A stretch of 43,565 bases of DNA from Prevotella disiens JCM 6334 = ATCC 29426 (GCF_000613345.1 NZ_BAIS01000019.1:1-43565); one strand, 5' to 3'; shown: positions 15,658-25,923, counted from the stretch's first letter. Notes: generated by a model not told the origin, from the sequence alone. A program made the numbers and translations.

Positions 15658-16883
15658 TGGCAAAAACAGCATTACAATTGGTGGCTGATGCAGTTGCAAA
15701 AAAGCACAAACTAACCATAAAAGAGTCGGAAAAGTTTGTCAGTCAGCTCTTTGAAGTCATTCAAGAAGGGTTGCACGAAGACAAAATAGCAAAGGTAAAG
15801 GGACTTGGAACTTTCAAAGTGCAAGCCGTAAAGCCTCGTGAAAGCATCAATGTGAATACGGGCGAGCGTGTACTAATTGCAGGACACGATAAGGTTTCGT
15901 TCACTCCAGATGCTGCGATGAAAGAGCTTGTCAATAAGCCTTTTGCGCAATTTGAAACCGTTGTGTTGAACGATGGGGTAGACTTCGATAACGAAGAGGT
16001 GGCAGAAAATGCTGAAAACCAATCGGTTGAAGAGGAAAACACGCTTGAAAAAGTGTCTGAAACTGCAACTCCGCTCACTGAAAAGGCTGCGGAAAAAAGC
16101 GAAAATATTGTAGAAAAATCGGTAAAAACAGAGGAAAATAACGCCAAAATAGAACGAAAAGAAGAGCAAAATACTGCTAAAAAAGTTGAAAATCCAACGC
16201 CGCCAACTCACGCGACACCTATTCCTCGCCCAGAACAAGAGCAAGTTGAGCAGCCCAAAGCAGTAGAGCAGGGGACACAATCGGTTGAAAAGGAAGAAAA
16301 GTCTACTGAAAAACAGTTCGAGAAAGCTGAACATAAAACGCAAACCTTTGAAAATGAGGCTGAAACAACTGATGATTTAGAGAACGAGCCAACCAATTCC
16401 AACAAAAAATGGTGGATAATAGTAGCCATTTTAGCGATTGTTGTACTCGCATTTTTCGGCTATCAATACGGCAAAGATTGTGCATTACGTGACAATATTC
16501 TTGCATCTTTTCAAGAAAAAACGGCGCAAAAACCTGCTGAAAAACCGAGTCAAACTGCAAAGAAAGTCAAAGCAACTGCGCCAATTGCTCCTAAAAAAGC
16601 AGATAAAAAAGCAGCTGCACAAGCCCCACAACCTGTTGAAACCAACGAATTTAAGCAGCTGAGTGCTGACAGACGCATTCGATATGGCGCATACGATATT
16701 GTAGGAATTGAAAAAGTGGTAGTATTAAAGAAAGGTCAAACCATGGAGTCGTATAGTCGAAAAACGTTGGGTCCCGATATGGTTGGCTATTTCCAAGTGC
16801 TGAACAATGCCGAAACCATGTCTGAAGGCGACACCATGAAAATTCCAAAAGTAAAACTTCGCCCAGAATATATCGGCAAGTAA
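15657..16883 (+). CDS. Membrane-spanning HU-domain protein with periplasmic LysM-like domain
   Basis: 408 residues. Residues 1-93 form a complete HU/IHF-type domain (KESEKFVSQLFEVIQEGL, VKGLGTFKVQAVKPRESINV, NTGERVLIAGHDKVSFTPD). Residues 105-245 are a low-complexity Glu/Lys/Thr/Asn linker. WWIIVAILAIVVLAFFGY at 252-269 is a single membrane helix with lysines on its N-terminal side, placing the HU domain in the cytoplasm. A Lys/Ala/Pro linker (285-325) follows, then a LysM-like domain at about 350-400 (EKVVVLKKGQTMESYSRKTL, YFQVLNNAETMSEGDTMKIP). HU proteins with SPOR or LysM tails occur in Bacteroidota. Tethering the nucleoid to the wall is an inference. It is coupled to the HU gene by TAATG. 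Confidence 0.85.
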   Translation: MAKTALQLVADAVAKKHKLTIKESEKFVSQLFEVIQEGLHEDKIAKVKGLGTFKVQAVKPRESINVNTGERVLIAGHDKVSFTPDAAMKELVNKPFAQFETVVLNDGVDFDNEEVAENAENQSVEEENTLEKVSETATPLTEKAAEKSENIVEKSVKTEENNAKIERKEEQNTAKKVENPTPPTHATPIPRPEQEQVEQPKAVEQGTQSVEKEEKSTEKQFEKAEHKTQTFENEAETTDDLENEPTNSNKKWWIIVAILAIVVLAFFGYQYGKDCALRDNILASFQEKTAQKPAEKPSQTAKKVKATAPIAPKKADKKAAAQAPQPVETNEFKQLSADRRIRYGAYDIVGIEKVVVLKKGQTMESYSRKTLGPDMVGYFQVLNNAETMSEGDTMKIPKVKLRPEYIGK

Positions 16884-16907
16884 AAATATCAAGATTGCTT
16901 TAAAAAT

Positions 16908-16968
16908 CAAAACAGGCTCTTTTGCGGTTCAAAACCTATTGTTTTGCCAACCAAAAGAGCCTATTTTG
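16908..16968. repeat. 22-nt-period triple palindrome element
   Basis: Core centres at 16915 (ggctcttttg), 16937 (tattgttttg) and 16959 (gcctattttg), exactly 22 apart. The first and third cores pair over 11 bp (AGGCTCTTTTG/CAAAAGAGCCT), with an inner CAAAAC/GTTTTG stem. It begins 25 bases after the HU/LysM-like gene. Confidence 0.8.
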
Positions 16969-17057
16969 ATAAATGAAACCTATTTTATAAACTAATGATA
17001 GTTATGATAAATAGGGCAAATTAATAATTTATTCTTGTTCACTCCTATCCATTTGTT

Positions 17058-17089
17058 TTTGGCAGAACCACATTATTATTGTACCTTTG
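17058..17089 (+). promoter_or_regulatory. Consensus promoter of the ABC-F gene
   Basis: TTTG at 17058-17061, a 20-base spacer and TACCTTTG at 17082-17089. Start near 17096, leader about 27 bases. Confidence 0.65.
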
Positions 17090-17113
17090 CACGCAAAATA
17101 GAAATAGGTTTAA

Positions 17114-18745
<1,632 letters not shown>

Positions 18746-18784
18746 AATGTCAGCCATGCACTTTTAATCTATTTATTATTTAAT

Positions 18785-18801
18785 TTGGCACGCTATTTGT
18801 T
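18785..18801 (+). promoter_or_regulatory. Sigma-54-like promoter of grpE-dnaJ
   Basis: TTGGCACGCTATTTGTT matches the -24/-12 consensus TTGGCACG-N4-TTGCW except for T in place of C at the -12 position. Start would be near 18812, 20 bases before the grpE ATG. No full TAnnTTTG box is present here, although TAATTTG at 18781 is one base short of one. Confidence 0.45.
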
Positions 18802-18831
18802 CCATTTATATAGTAGATAAAAAACATAATC

Positions 18832-19410
18832 ATGAGCAAAAAGAATAAAAACATAGAACTCGAAGACGAGGAAACAAAGTTGAACGAAGAGGCAATGAAC
18901 GACGAAACTGCCCAAAATGAAACTTCTGACGATAACGTTGAAACCGATTTTGACAAGGAAACAGAAGGGGAAACAAAGGAAGAAGTGAACGAGGCAGAAG
19001 AATGGAAAGACAAATATATCCGCCTTTTTGCTGAATTTGAAAACTATAAGAAGCGCACTTTAAAGGAAAAGACAGAACTAATCCTTAATGGTGGCGAAAA
19101 AACCATTACAGCAATTCTCCCTATTCTTGACGATTTTGAACGTGCTATTGCCGACAACACAGAAGATGTCGCAGCTATCAAAGAAGGCTTTGACCTTATT
19201 TTCAAGAAGTTTTTAAAGACCTTGGAAGGCATCGGAGTGAGCAAAATTGATACTGAGGACAAGGATTTCAATGTCGATTTCCACGAAGCTATCGCCATGG
19301 TTCCAGGCATGGGCGACGATAAAAAAGGAAAAATTATAGATTGTGTGCAAACGGGTTACATGCTCAACGATAAGGTTATACGTCACGCAAAGGTTGCAGT
19401 AGGACAATAA
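18832..19410 (+). CDS. grpE: Nucleotide exchange factor GrpE
   Basis: 192 residues. GrpE releases ADP from DnaK. A disordered, very acidic N-terminus (1-55) leads to the long dimer helix [20 protein letters not shown] (from about 56), [20 protein letters not shown] and the four-helix part [11 protein letters not shown]. The beta domain that enters the DnaK cleft contains [11 protein letters not shown] and [18 protein letters not shown]. dnaJ follows after 7 bases. dnaK is not in the window. A sigma-54-like site precedes the gene. Confidence 0.96.
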   Translation: MSKKNKNIELEDEETKLNEEAMNDETAQNETSDDNVETDFDKETEGETKEEVNEAEEWKDKYIRLFAEFENYKKRTLKEKTELILNGGEKTITAILPILDDFERAIADNTEDVAAIKEGFDLIFKKFLKTLEGIGVSKIDTEDKDFNVDFHEAIAMVPGMGDDKKGKIIDCVQTGYMLNDKVIRHAKVAVGQ

Positions 19411-19417
19411 TAGAACA

Positions 19418-20574
19418 ATGGCAAAAAGAGATTACTACGAAGTATTAGGCATTGATAAGAATGCTTCGGACGACGAAATAAAGAAGGCGTACAGAAAACT
19501 CGCCATAAAGTATCACCCAGATAGAAACCCTGACGATGCAAATGCAGAAGAAAAATTCAAAGAAGCTGCTGAAGCATACAGCGTTTTAAACGACCCACAG
19601 AAGCGACAACAGTACGACCAATTTGGTTTTGATGCTCCTAATTTCGGTGGCGGCAATCCTTTTGGCGATGGTGGTTTCTCTATGGACGATATTTTCTCTA
19701 TGTTCGGCGATGTATTTGGCGGACATGGAGGCGGTGGCTTTGGAGGTTTTGGCGGTGGAAGCGACAAGCTCCTAAATATAAAGGTGCCGATTTGCGTTTG
19801 AAAGTAAAACTTTCATTGCAAGAAGTAGCCACAGGCGTTACCAAAAAGTTTAAAGTTCGCAAAGATGTTGTGTGTGAACATTGCCATGGAACAGGCGCAG
19901 AAAGCGGTAGCGGCGTAGAAACTTGCCCAAATTGTCATGGTAGTGGTATGGAAATTCGTACCCAACAAAGCATCTTTGGTATGATGCAAACCCAGACAAC
20001 TTGTCATGTTTGTGGCGGAGAAGGCAAAGTTATTAAAAACAAATGTACACATTGCGGTGGAGATGGCGTTGTAAAAGGCGAAGAAGTTGTGGAAATCAAC
20101 ATTCCAGCAGGTGTAGCTGAAGGCATGGTTGTCAATGTTCCAAACAAAGGAAACGCAGGAAAACACAACGGAATTACAGGCAATATTCAAGTGTACATTG
20201 AGGAAGAAGAGAACGAAACCTTTATTCGCGACGGACAAAATGTTATCTATAACTTGTTGCTCGACTTCCCTACTGCTGTGCTCGGTGGTCAAGTTGATAT
20301 TCCAACCATTGACGGTGGTGCGGTAAAAATAAAGATTGAACCTGGGACACAACCAGGAAAGATACTCCGTTTGAAAGGAAAAGGCTTGCCAGCCGTACAA
20401 GGTTATGGTCGTGGAATGGGCGAATTGATTGTTCAAATCAGTGTTTACGTTCCAAAAACACTATCAAAAACAGAACGAAAAGCAATAGAAGAATTTCAAG
20501 AAAGCGACAATTTCAAAGGCGATAGCCATACCAAACGCTCCATTTTTGAAAACTTCAAAAAACTATTTAGCTAA
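19418..20574 (+). CDS. dnaJ: Chaperone DnaJ, frame broken by one missing base
   Basis: About 385 residues after adding one base near 19762, where [16 protein letters not shown] is restored. It is a J-domain co-chaperone that stimulates the DnaK ATPase. The J domain covers 1-70 with H33-P34-D35 (KYHPDRNP). A Gly/Phe-rich region follows (about 75-120: [25 protein letters not shown]), then four zinc motifs [24 protein letters not shown] and CTHCGGDG, and the C-terminal substrate domains ([37 protein letters not shown]). It is a full type I DnaJ, in an operon with grpE. The break falls at the end of the Gly-rich region, and the downstream frame stays fully conserved, so a sequence error is likely. 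Confidence 0.93.
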
Positions 20575-20596
20575 TCTTTCTTAGCTTAAAAGGTAT

Positions 20597-21874
20597 ATGA
20601 CTTACGAAGAAACAATAGAATATTTATTCAATAGCACCCCTGTTTTTGAACATGTGGGTGCTTCTGCTTATAAAGAAGGACTCTCTACAACGCTTGCGTT
20701 AGACGAATATTTCGGACACCCGCACCAGAATTTCCGCTCCATTCATATTGGTGGCACGAACGGAAAAGGCTCTTGTTCGCATACATTAGCTTCTATTTTG
20801 CAAGCCGACGGCTACAAAGTGGGACTTTATACCAGTCCTCACCTTGTTGATTTCCGCGAACGAATCAGAGTAAATGGCGAAACGATTTCCGAACAATATG
20901 TGATAGACTTCACCGAAGAGCATCGCAAATTTTTCGAACCCCTTCACCCGTCTTTCTTTGAACTAACTACGGCAATGGCTTTCAAATACTTTGCCGAACA
21001 AAAAGTAGACTTTGCCATTATAGAAGTGGGGCTTGGAGGGCGTTTAGATTGTACAAATATCATCAATCCCCTACTCTCCATTATTACAAACATTTCGTTA
21101 GACCACACGCAATTCCTTGGCGATACACTGCCAAAGATAGCTTTCGAGAAAGCAGGCATCATCAAACAAGGCACACCCGTAGTCATAGGCGAGGCTAACC
21201 CAGACACGCGTGTCGTTTTTGAAGCCAAAGCGCAAGAAATGGACGCCATGATTGTCTTCGCAGAAGATATGCCAATGGTCGAGTCTGCCCGTGCTTTGCC
21301 AACAGTAGGACGCCGATATGAAACACGATTGTTCGGCACAATTGAAGGCGAATTAGGGGGTATTTATCAAGACAAGAATACCAATACGCTTTTAACAGCA
21401 GTGATGCAATTGTATAATAATCAGATTATTAGAAATATAGACAGCGTGTCTAAAGGCTTTGCAACGGTTACAAAATCAACAGGACTAATGGGGCGTTGGC
21501 AGCAAATGCAAACAAATCCGAAGGTCGTTTGCGATACTGGGCACAACAAAGCAGGTTGGATAGACCTTTCAAAGCAAATTAAAAGCCAATCATACAAAAC
21601 ATTGCGCATCGTTTTTGGCATGGTAGACGATAAGGATATTCACGCTATCATGTCGATGTTGCCCGATGATGCCGTTTACTATTGGACACAACCAAGTACA
21701 AAGCGTGCCTTCCCAGTTGAAAAAATCGCCTCGGTTGGAGCCGAAAATGGTTTGCATGGTCGTCTATTTACCTCTGTAAAAGCAGCTTACGAAGCAGCTT
21801 TAGCAGATGCTAATCCCGATGATTTCATCTTTATAGGTGGTTCAAGTTATGTCGTAGCCGACTTTTTGAGTTGA
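20597..21874 (+). CDS. folC: Bifunctional folylpolyglutamate synthase / dihydrofolate synthase FolC
   Basis: 425 residues. A Mur-ligase-type enzyme that adds glutamate to dihydropteroate and to reduced folates. Features: P-loop HIGGTNGKGSCSHTLASIL, YTSPHLVDFRERIRVNG (the dihydropteroate/folate-binding segment), FFELTTAMAF, EVGLGGRLDCTNI, ISLDHTQFLGDTL with the metal-binding His, and FEKAGIIKQG. The C-terminal glutamate ligase domain has GLMGRWQ, VVCDTGHNKAGW and FGMVDDKD. It starts 22 bases after dnaJ and may share that transcript. The 22-nt repeat and a strong hairpin follow. Confidence 0.96.
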   Translation: MTYEETIEYLFNSTPVFEHVGASAYKEGLSTTLALDEYFGHPHQNFRSIHIGGTNGKGSCSHTLASILQADGYKVGLYTSPHLVDFRERIRVNGETISEQYVIDFTEEHRKFFEPLHPSFFELTTAMAFKYFAEQKVDFAIIEVGLGGRLDCTNIINPLLSIITNISLDHTQFLGDTLPKIAFEKAGIIKQGTPVVIGEANPDTRVVFEAKAQEMDAMIVFAEDMPMVESARALPTVGRRYETRLFGTIEGELGGIYQDKNTNTLLTAVMQLYNNQIIRNIDSVSKGFATVTKSTGLMGRWQQMQTNPKVVCDTGHNKAGWIDLSKQIKSQSYKTLRIVFGMVDDKDIHAIMSMLPDDAVYYWTQPSTKRAFPVEKIASVGAENGLHGRLFTSVKAAYEAALADANPDDFIFIGGSSYVVADFLS

Positions 21875-21940
21875 TTTGGCTCAAAATAACATTTCCTTAA
21901 AACGAACAATACCTATTTGAAGTTTATTGTTTTATTAACG

Positions 21941-22000
21941 TAATAGGCTGTTTTTCGCACCAAAACAGCCTATTTTATGCTCCAAAACAGTGGGTTTTGC
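21941..22000. repeat. 22-nt-period triple palindrome element
   Basis: Core centres at 21946 (ggctgttttt), 21968 (gcctatttta) and 21990 (gtgggttttg), exactly 22 apart. A weaker fourth unit (tattgtttta) may start at 21924. The first two cores make a 13-bp stem (AATAGGCTGTTTT / AAAACAGCCTATT). It lies between the convergent folC and pepD genes. Confidence 0.8.
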
Positions 22001-22002
22001 AA

Positions 22003-22038
22003 AAAAATAGAAAGTGATTCACATCACTTTCTATTTTT
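22003..22038. terminator. Bidirectional terminator between folC and pepD
   Basis: A perfect 16-bp stem at 22003-22018 and 22023-22038 (AAAAATAGAAAGTGAT / ATCACTTTCTATTTTT) with loop TCAC. It is A-rich on one side and T-rich on the other, so it works in both directions for convergent genes. A related word, gtgattctcatcactt, repeats at 22054. Confidence 0.75.
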
Positions 22039-22131
22039 ATTTAATAAGTTTATGTGATTCTCATCACTTCTTATCAGTTTACTAAAAAGTAATTATAAAA
22101 AAATTAACATTAATGAAATCTTTATTTCTTT

Positions 22132-23582
22132 TTACTTAATATTCTTCAAGATTGCCAATAAGTGATCCCAAACCATTTGAGCAGTAGGAATCAACAAACG
22201 CTCCTCTGGTGTGTGAACGAAGCGGAGGGTTGGTCCAACGCTCATCATGTCTACATTTGGATATTTTTCAGAAATCAAACCACATTCAAGACCAGCGTGA
22301 ATACCTAATACTTCAGGCTCTTTGTTGAAAAGTTTCTTGTATTCTGCAACCGCTACATCAACGAGCTTAGAGTTTGGATTCATCTTCCAACCAGGATATT
22401 GGTCATGTTGATTTACTTCAGCACCAGCCATTTCGAAGCAAGCCTTGATAGTGTTTGCCATGTTGGTCAATGCACTTGGCACGTTAGAACGTTGTGAAGC
22501 AATAACTGTGATAACCTCTTCTTCTGTTTTTACCACAGCCACATTGCTTGAAGTTTCTACCATATAAGCAATAACTTCGTCTTGGCAATTGGTCAAAGGA
22601 CCATTGTCTACCGCTTGAATAGCCATGATGAGGTGGCGACCAACTTCCTTTTCTACTACTGGGCGAGCTCTTTGCTCTCGATGCTGAATACGCCATTAGG
22701 GTCAGAAACGTGGTATTCTTCTTCGATTCCCTTTGTGAAGATGTTCCAATCTGCCATAACATTTTCCTTTTCAGCAGCAGGAACAGCAAACAAAACCTTG
22801 CCATCACGAGGGATAGCGTTGTCCATTTTACCTGAATTCCACTCAACAAGGCGCAAGTCCATCTTGCTTTGCTCCATGTAAAGGAAACGTCCTAACACCT
22901 TGATAGCATTCGCACGCTTCTTGTTAATATCATCACCAGAGTGTCCACCGATGAATCCTTTCACGCTTGCTTCCATGAAAAAGTAACCCGCAGGAGCTTC
23001 TTCACGCTTATATTTAAATAGGTTGTCGGTTGTAACACCACCCGCACAACTTACGAAAATTTGTCCTTCATCTTCCGAATCAAGGTTGATAAGATACTTA
23101 CCTGTCAGCCAATTAGGCTCTAAACCAAACGCTCCAGTGAGTCCTGTTTCCTCGTCTACTGTGAAAAGACATTCTATTTTTCCGTGTTCAATATCGTCAG
23201 AATCAAGTATAGCCAATTCGTAAGCAACACCGATACCATCGTCAGCACCAAGCGTTGTACCCTTTGCGGTAAGCCATTCTCCATCTACATAAGTTTGAAT
23301 AGGGTCGTTATAGAAATCGAAATCAACGTCCACCAACTTGTCGCACACCATATCTATATGGCTTTGGAGAATAATTGTAGGAGCGTTTTCCATGCCTTTT
23401 GTTGCAGATTTGGTAATGAGAACGTTACCAGTCTTATCTACTTTTGTTTCCAAGTTGTGGCTTTTACCAAACTCTTTAAGAAATTCTATCATTTTTTCCT
23501 CATGTTTTGAAGGGCGAGGAATCTGATTAATTTTTGCGAATTGCTCGAAAACACGAGCAGGTTTTAATTCCATGTTTGTCAT
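22132..23582 (-). CDS. pepD: Aminoacyl-histidine dipeptidase PepD (M20C), frame broken by one missing base
   Basis: About 483 residues after adding one C (minus strand) near 22662. PepD is a zinc peptidase that splits Xaa-His dipeptides such as carnosine. The first frame has IPRPSKHEEKMIEFLKEFG, the metal motif LQSHIDMVCD, TTLGADDGIGVAYEL, LFTVDEETGLTGAFGL, INLDSEDEG and VKGFIGGHSGDDIN. The second has LIMAIQAVDNGPLT, a lid/dimer region and the metal-binding end EVLGIHAGLECGLISEKYP, with PTAQMVWDHLLAIL. The joined length is typical of the family. The start may be MELKPARV at 23573. It is cytoplasmic and has a promoter facing the small membrane gene. Confidence 0.93.
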
Positions 23583-23599
23583 TTTTAATAGTATTTTTT

Positions 23600-23630
23600 T
23601 TTGATATATTCTTGATTTGTGTTACCTTTG
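23600..23630 (+). promoter_or_regulatory. Consensus promoter of the small membrane protein gene
   Basis: TTTG at 23600-23603, a 19-base spacer and TACCTTTG at 23623-23630. Start near 23637. This lies beyond an in-frame ATG at 23617, so the true start codon is at 23659. Confidence 0.65.
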
Positions 23631-23644
23631 CAAAAATATAAATG

Positions 23645-23652
23645 CAAAGATA
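23645..23652 (-). promoter_or_regulatory. pepD promoter -7 element
   Basis: TATCTTTG on the minus strand. Its expected start (about 23638) almost coincides with that of the opposing promoter, so the two promoters overlap. Confidence 0.4.
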
Positions 23653-23658
23653 CGAAAA

Positions 23659-23853
23659 ATGGTTAAGACTTTATTGTTGAGTGTGTTAATAATTGCTATT
23701 GCGATACTCTTGTTATCGGTCAGAGTAATCTTTAAGAAAGGCGGAACCTTTCAGTCGCAGCACATTCACGACAACAAGCATTTGCGTAAGAAAGGAATCC
23801 ATTGCGTTATCGACCAAGATAAAGAGGCGCGTACAGCCAACAAAGCATATTAA
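23659..23853 (+). CDS. Small conserved membrane protein
   Basis: 64 residues from MVKTLLLSVLIIAIAILLLS. One N-terminal membrane helix (about 4-23) is followed by a basic segment VRVIFKKGGTF and a short hydrophilic tail with GIHCVIDQDKEART containing one Cys. I recall similar 60-70-residue proteins across Bacteroidales with the pattern FKKGGxF...H...GxHC...QDxEA, but no function. The conserved His and Cys suggest metal or redox chemistry, which is inference only. The promoter at 23600-23630 excludes the longer start at 23617. The Skp-like lipoprotein gene starts 33 bases later and is probably co-transcribed. Confidence 0.7.
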   Translation: MVKTLLLSVLIIAIAILLLSVRVIFKKGGTFQSQHIHDNKHLRKKGIHCVIDQDKEARTANKAY

Positions 23854-23886
23854 ACGATTATTAATAAAAAAAAGATAAATATAAAA

Positions 23887-24480
23887 ATGAAAAAGACTCT
23901 TACTGCTATGGCTATCGTAGCCGTTGCTTTTAGCATCATGTCATGCAACAAACAGCCAAAGCAAAATGACACAAAGGAAAGCCCTGTACCAGCAGAAGCA
24001 ACTCCTGCAAAAGGCGAACAACAGATAGCATACGTGGAAATTGACTCTATCATGAGCCAATACACCTATTGGAAAGAAGTAACAAAGATTCTTGAAGCAA
24101 AAGAAAAAAACATTCAAAAGACTTTAGGAGGCAAACAACAGCAAATTCAACAAGCTGCTGCAAACTTCCAACAGAATATTCAAGCCAACAAATACACTCA
24201 ACAACAGGCTGAACAAATACAAGCTGGCATACAAAAGCAAGCTGCTGACGCTGAAGCATTGCGCCAAAGATTAGGCACAGAGTATCAAAAGGAAGTTACA
24301 AAATACAACAAAGCACTTTCTGACAGCGTTCACAACTACTTGAAAGAATACAACAAAGATGGGAAATACACTATGATTCTTGCAAAAAGTGGCGACAATA
24401 TCCTTTACGCAGCCCCTTCTGCAAACATCACAAGCGAAGTTGTAAAAGGCATGAACAAGGCTTACAAAGGCATGAAATAA
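23887..24480 (+). CDS. OmpH/Skp-family lipoprotein
   Basis: 197 residues. Lipobox FSIMSC (Cys at 20) after a short signal. A Pro/Ala/Lys linker to about residue 45 is followed by an OmpH/Skp pattern: IAYVEIDSIMSQYTYWKEVT, then a long Gln-rich coiled coil (EAKEKNIQKTLGGKQQQIQQ onward to about 140) and the closing DGKYTMILAKSGDNILYAAP. Skp is a periplasmic trimeric chaperone for outer-membrane proteins. The lipid anchor here would hold the tentacles at a membrane, unlike E. coli Skp. The gene shares the small membrane gene's transcript, with a terminator at 24532. Confidence 0.85.
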   Translation: MKKTLTAMAIVAVAFSIMSCNKQPKQNDTKESPVPAEATPAKGEQQIAYVEIDSIMSQYTYWKEVTKILEAKEKNIQKTLGGKQQQIQQAAANFQQNIQANKYTQQQAEQIQAGIQKQAADAEALRQRLGTEYQKEVTKYNKALSDSVHNYLKEYNKDGKYTMILAKSGDNILYAAPSANITSEVVKGMNKAYKGMK

Positions 24481-24531
24481 GCGTTTCTGAAAGAAAAAGA
24501 AGAAATAAAAATAGTTTTTTTGTAAAGTTTG

Positions 24532-24564
24532 AAAGGGGATTCACCAGTGGGTGATTCCTCTTTC
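24532..24564 (+). terminator. Terminator after the Skp-like gene
   Basis: AAAGGGGATTCACC and GGTGATTCCTCTTT form a stem of about 13 bp with loop agtg, followed by a T-rich stretch. Confidence 0.65.
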
Positions 24565-24888
24565 TTGTTTGTCTGTAAATGTTTGAGTTTGCCTTTATGA
24601 AGCATTACAAGGCTTAGTTGGGAAAAAAGTGGGATTTGGATTTCTATCTTTTGTTAATTAGGACTGCTTGTAGTTGCCTTGTAGGGGCGGAATTTATTCC
24701 GTTCCTCATAAACTTGTATCATGTTACTATCAATTAAAAAGTTATTTTTTAGTTATGAGGAACGGAATAAATTTCGCCCCTACAAGGCTTTCATTATTTC
24801 GCAAGACTATTTCCAAGTACAAAAGATTAATTTATTTTCGTCTAACTAAGCTTGTAGAAATATCCTCAACCTTTTCCTACTGGGTCCT
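24565..24888. other. Intergenic region with an inverted-repeat element
   Basis: About 320 bases between the Skp-like gene and the convergent GNAT gene. No gene is seen. The open frame at 24674-24901 merely runs through the inverted repeat at 24676-24788. Confidence 0.5.
24676..24788. mobile_element. MITE/REP-like inverted-repeat element made of two gtaggggc units
   Basis: Arms at 24676-24711 and 24753-24788 (36 bases each) are complementary with one mismatch around a 41-base AT-rich centre. Each arm holds a gtaggggc...gttcc unit (GGAATTTATTCC core, the right copy with one change). It carries no coding capacity, so any movement would need a transposase elsewhere. The mobile nature is inferred from the structure and copy number. 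Confidence 0.6.
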
Positions 24889-25866
24889 TTACAAGCGATA
24901 ATACCAATACATAAGGCTACGTATGAGCGAATTGGAGAAGCGAAACCAACGATAGGAACTCACTTGTTTGCCGCCAAAGCTCAGCATAAAATCACGATAG
25001 GGGGAATGTGAGAATGGCAAACCGAGATTCAGAATGTGAATATGGTCTTGCCCACGCTCAAAAGCATCTTGCAAAGCGTGCCAAACCGTTACATAATGGG
25101 GGTGATAAAATAGGTAACGTTTGTCCAAAGCGGCATCAAACCATAACATAGATTCTCTCCCCGACTCCACAACAACACTTCCGCCAACAATTTTGTCTTT
25201 GTAAGTGGTTACATAAACATGCCCATATTGGCTTGCACCAATCTGTTGGAAAAGTTTTTCAGCTGGTATGTGGCGTTGTTTGCGCAAGATATAATACTTC
25301 TTTACTAAGGTATACAACTGGTGAATCTCCTGTTCTCCCACAGCTTCACGCGTAATAAATCCATTGTCATAGGCACGTTGCACACGGTGAAGTACCTTTT
25401 CGTTGGCACGTTCTTTGGGTGCTTTGCTGTGGAGCGAGTGGTGTAATTGAATCCAAGGTATGGGTACAAATCCATTTTTGCGCAAGGCTCGATAGCCAAA
25501 CATCTTCTTTGAGGTATCACTCAATTCTATATGGTAGCAAAAGCGGCGTTTAAGAAAGTGAACTAATGCCGTAAGCATTGCCTCGAAAAGCTCATTTTTT
25601 TCTTTAAACTCTATTCCTTTATAATAAGAACCCTCGCCATAAATGCGCGCTCGATGCGTAAAATTAATAAAAAAGATGCGCCTTTTTGTTCGCACTTGGG
25701 CTAAAATTTGCCCCAATACCTCGCCTTTTTCATTCGTAGCAATCACCATACACGGCATCACACGAGGGGTTTGTTCCAACATAACGAACAAATCCCGACT
25801 ATGAAAGAAATTGCCTTCACACAATTTTGGCAAATCTTTGCTCCGCGTTACAATTTGTATTGCCAT
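24889..25866 (-). CDS. GNAT / FemAB-like acyltransferase
   Basis: 325 residues, cytoplasmic. Two GNAT-like halves as in FemAB proteins: half 1 with PCMVIATNEKGEVLGQILAQ, YHIELSDTSKKMFGYRALRK and NGFVPIPWIQLH; half 2 from about residue 175 with IHQLYTLVKKYYILRKQRHI, YVTTYKDKIVGGSVVV, ESMLWFDAALDKRYLFYHPH and LNLGLPFSHSPYRDFMLSFG. That pattern is typical of FemAB/GNAT proteins that add amino acids or acyl groups to wall or sugar substrates. The exact substrate cannot be told. It is a single gene with its own -7 box, divergent from the DUF2520 gene. Confidence 0.7.
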   Translation of the reverse strand: MAIQIVTRSKDLPKLCEGNFFHSRDLFVMLEQTPRVMPCMVIATNEKGEVLGQILAQVRTKRRIFFINFTHRARIYGEGSYYKGIEFKEKNELFEAMLTALVHFLKRRFCYHIELSDTSKKMFGYRALRKNGFVPIPWIQLHHSLHSKAPKERANEKVLHRVQRAYDNGFITREAVGEQEIHQLYTLVKKYYILRKQRHIPAEKLFQQIGASQYGHVYVTTYKDKIVGGSVVVESGRESMLWFDAALDKRYLFYHPHYVTVWHALQDAFERGQDHIHILNLGLPFSHSPYRDFMLSFGGKQVSSYRWFRFSNSLIRSLMYWYYRL

Positions 25867-25923
25867 TCGTTTTTATTCTTTCAGTAGATTATGAAAAGGA
25901 TTTAAAAAGCACTTTGATAATTG

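Noticed and set aside
22013..22070. CRP-like palindromes (TGTGA-N6-TCACT)
   Set aside because: They lie at the 3' ends of convergent genes, away from any promoter. The first is part of a perfect terminator stem.
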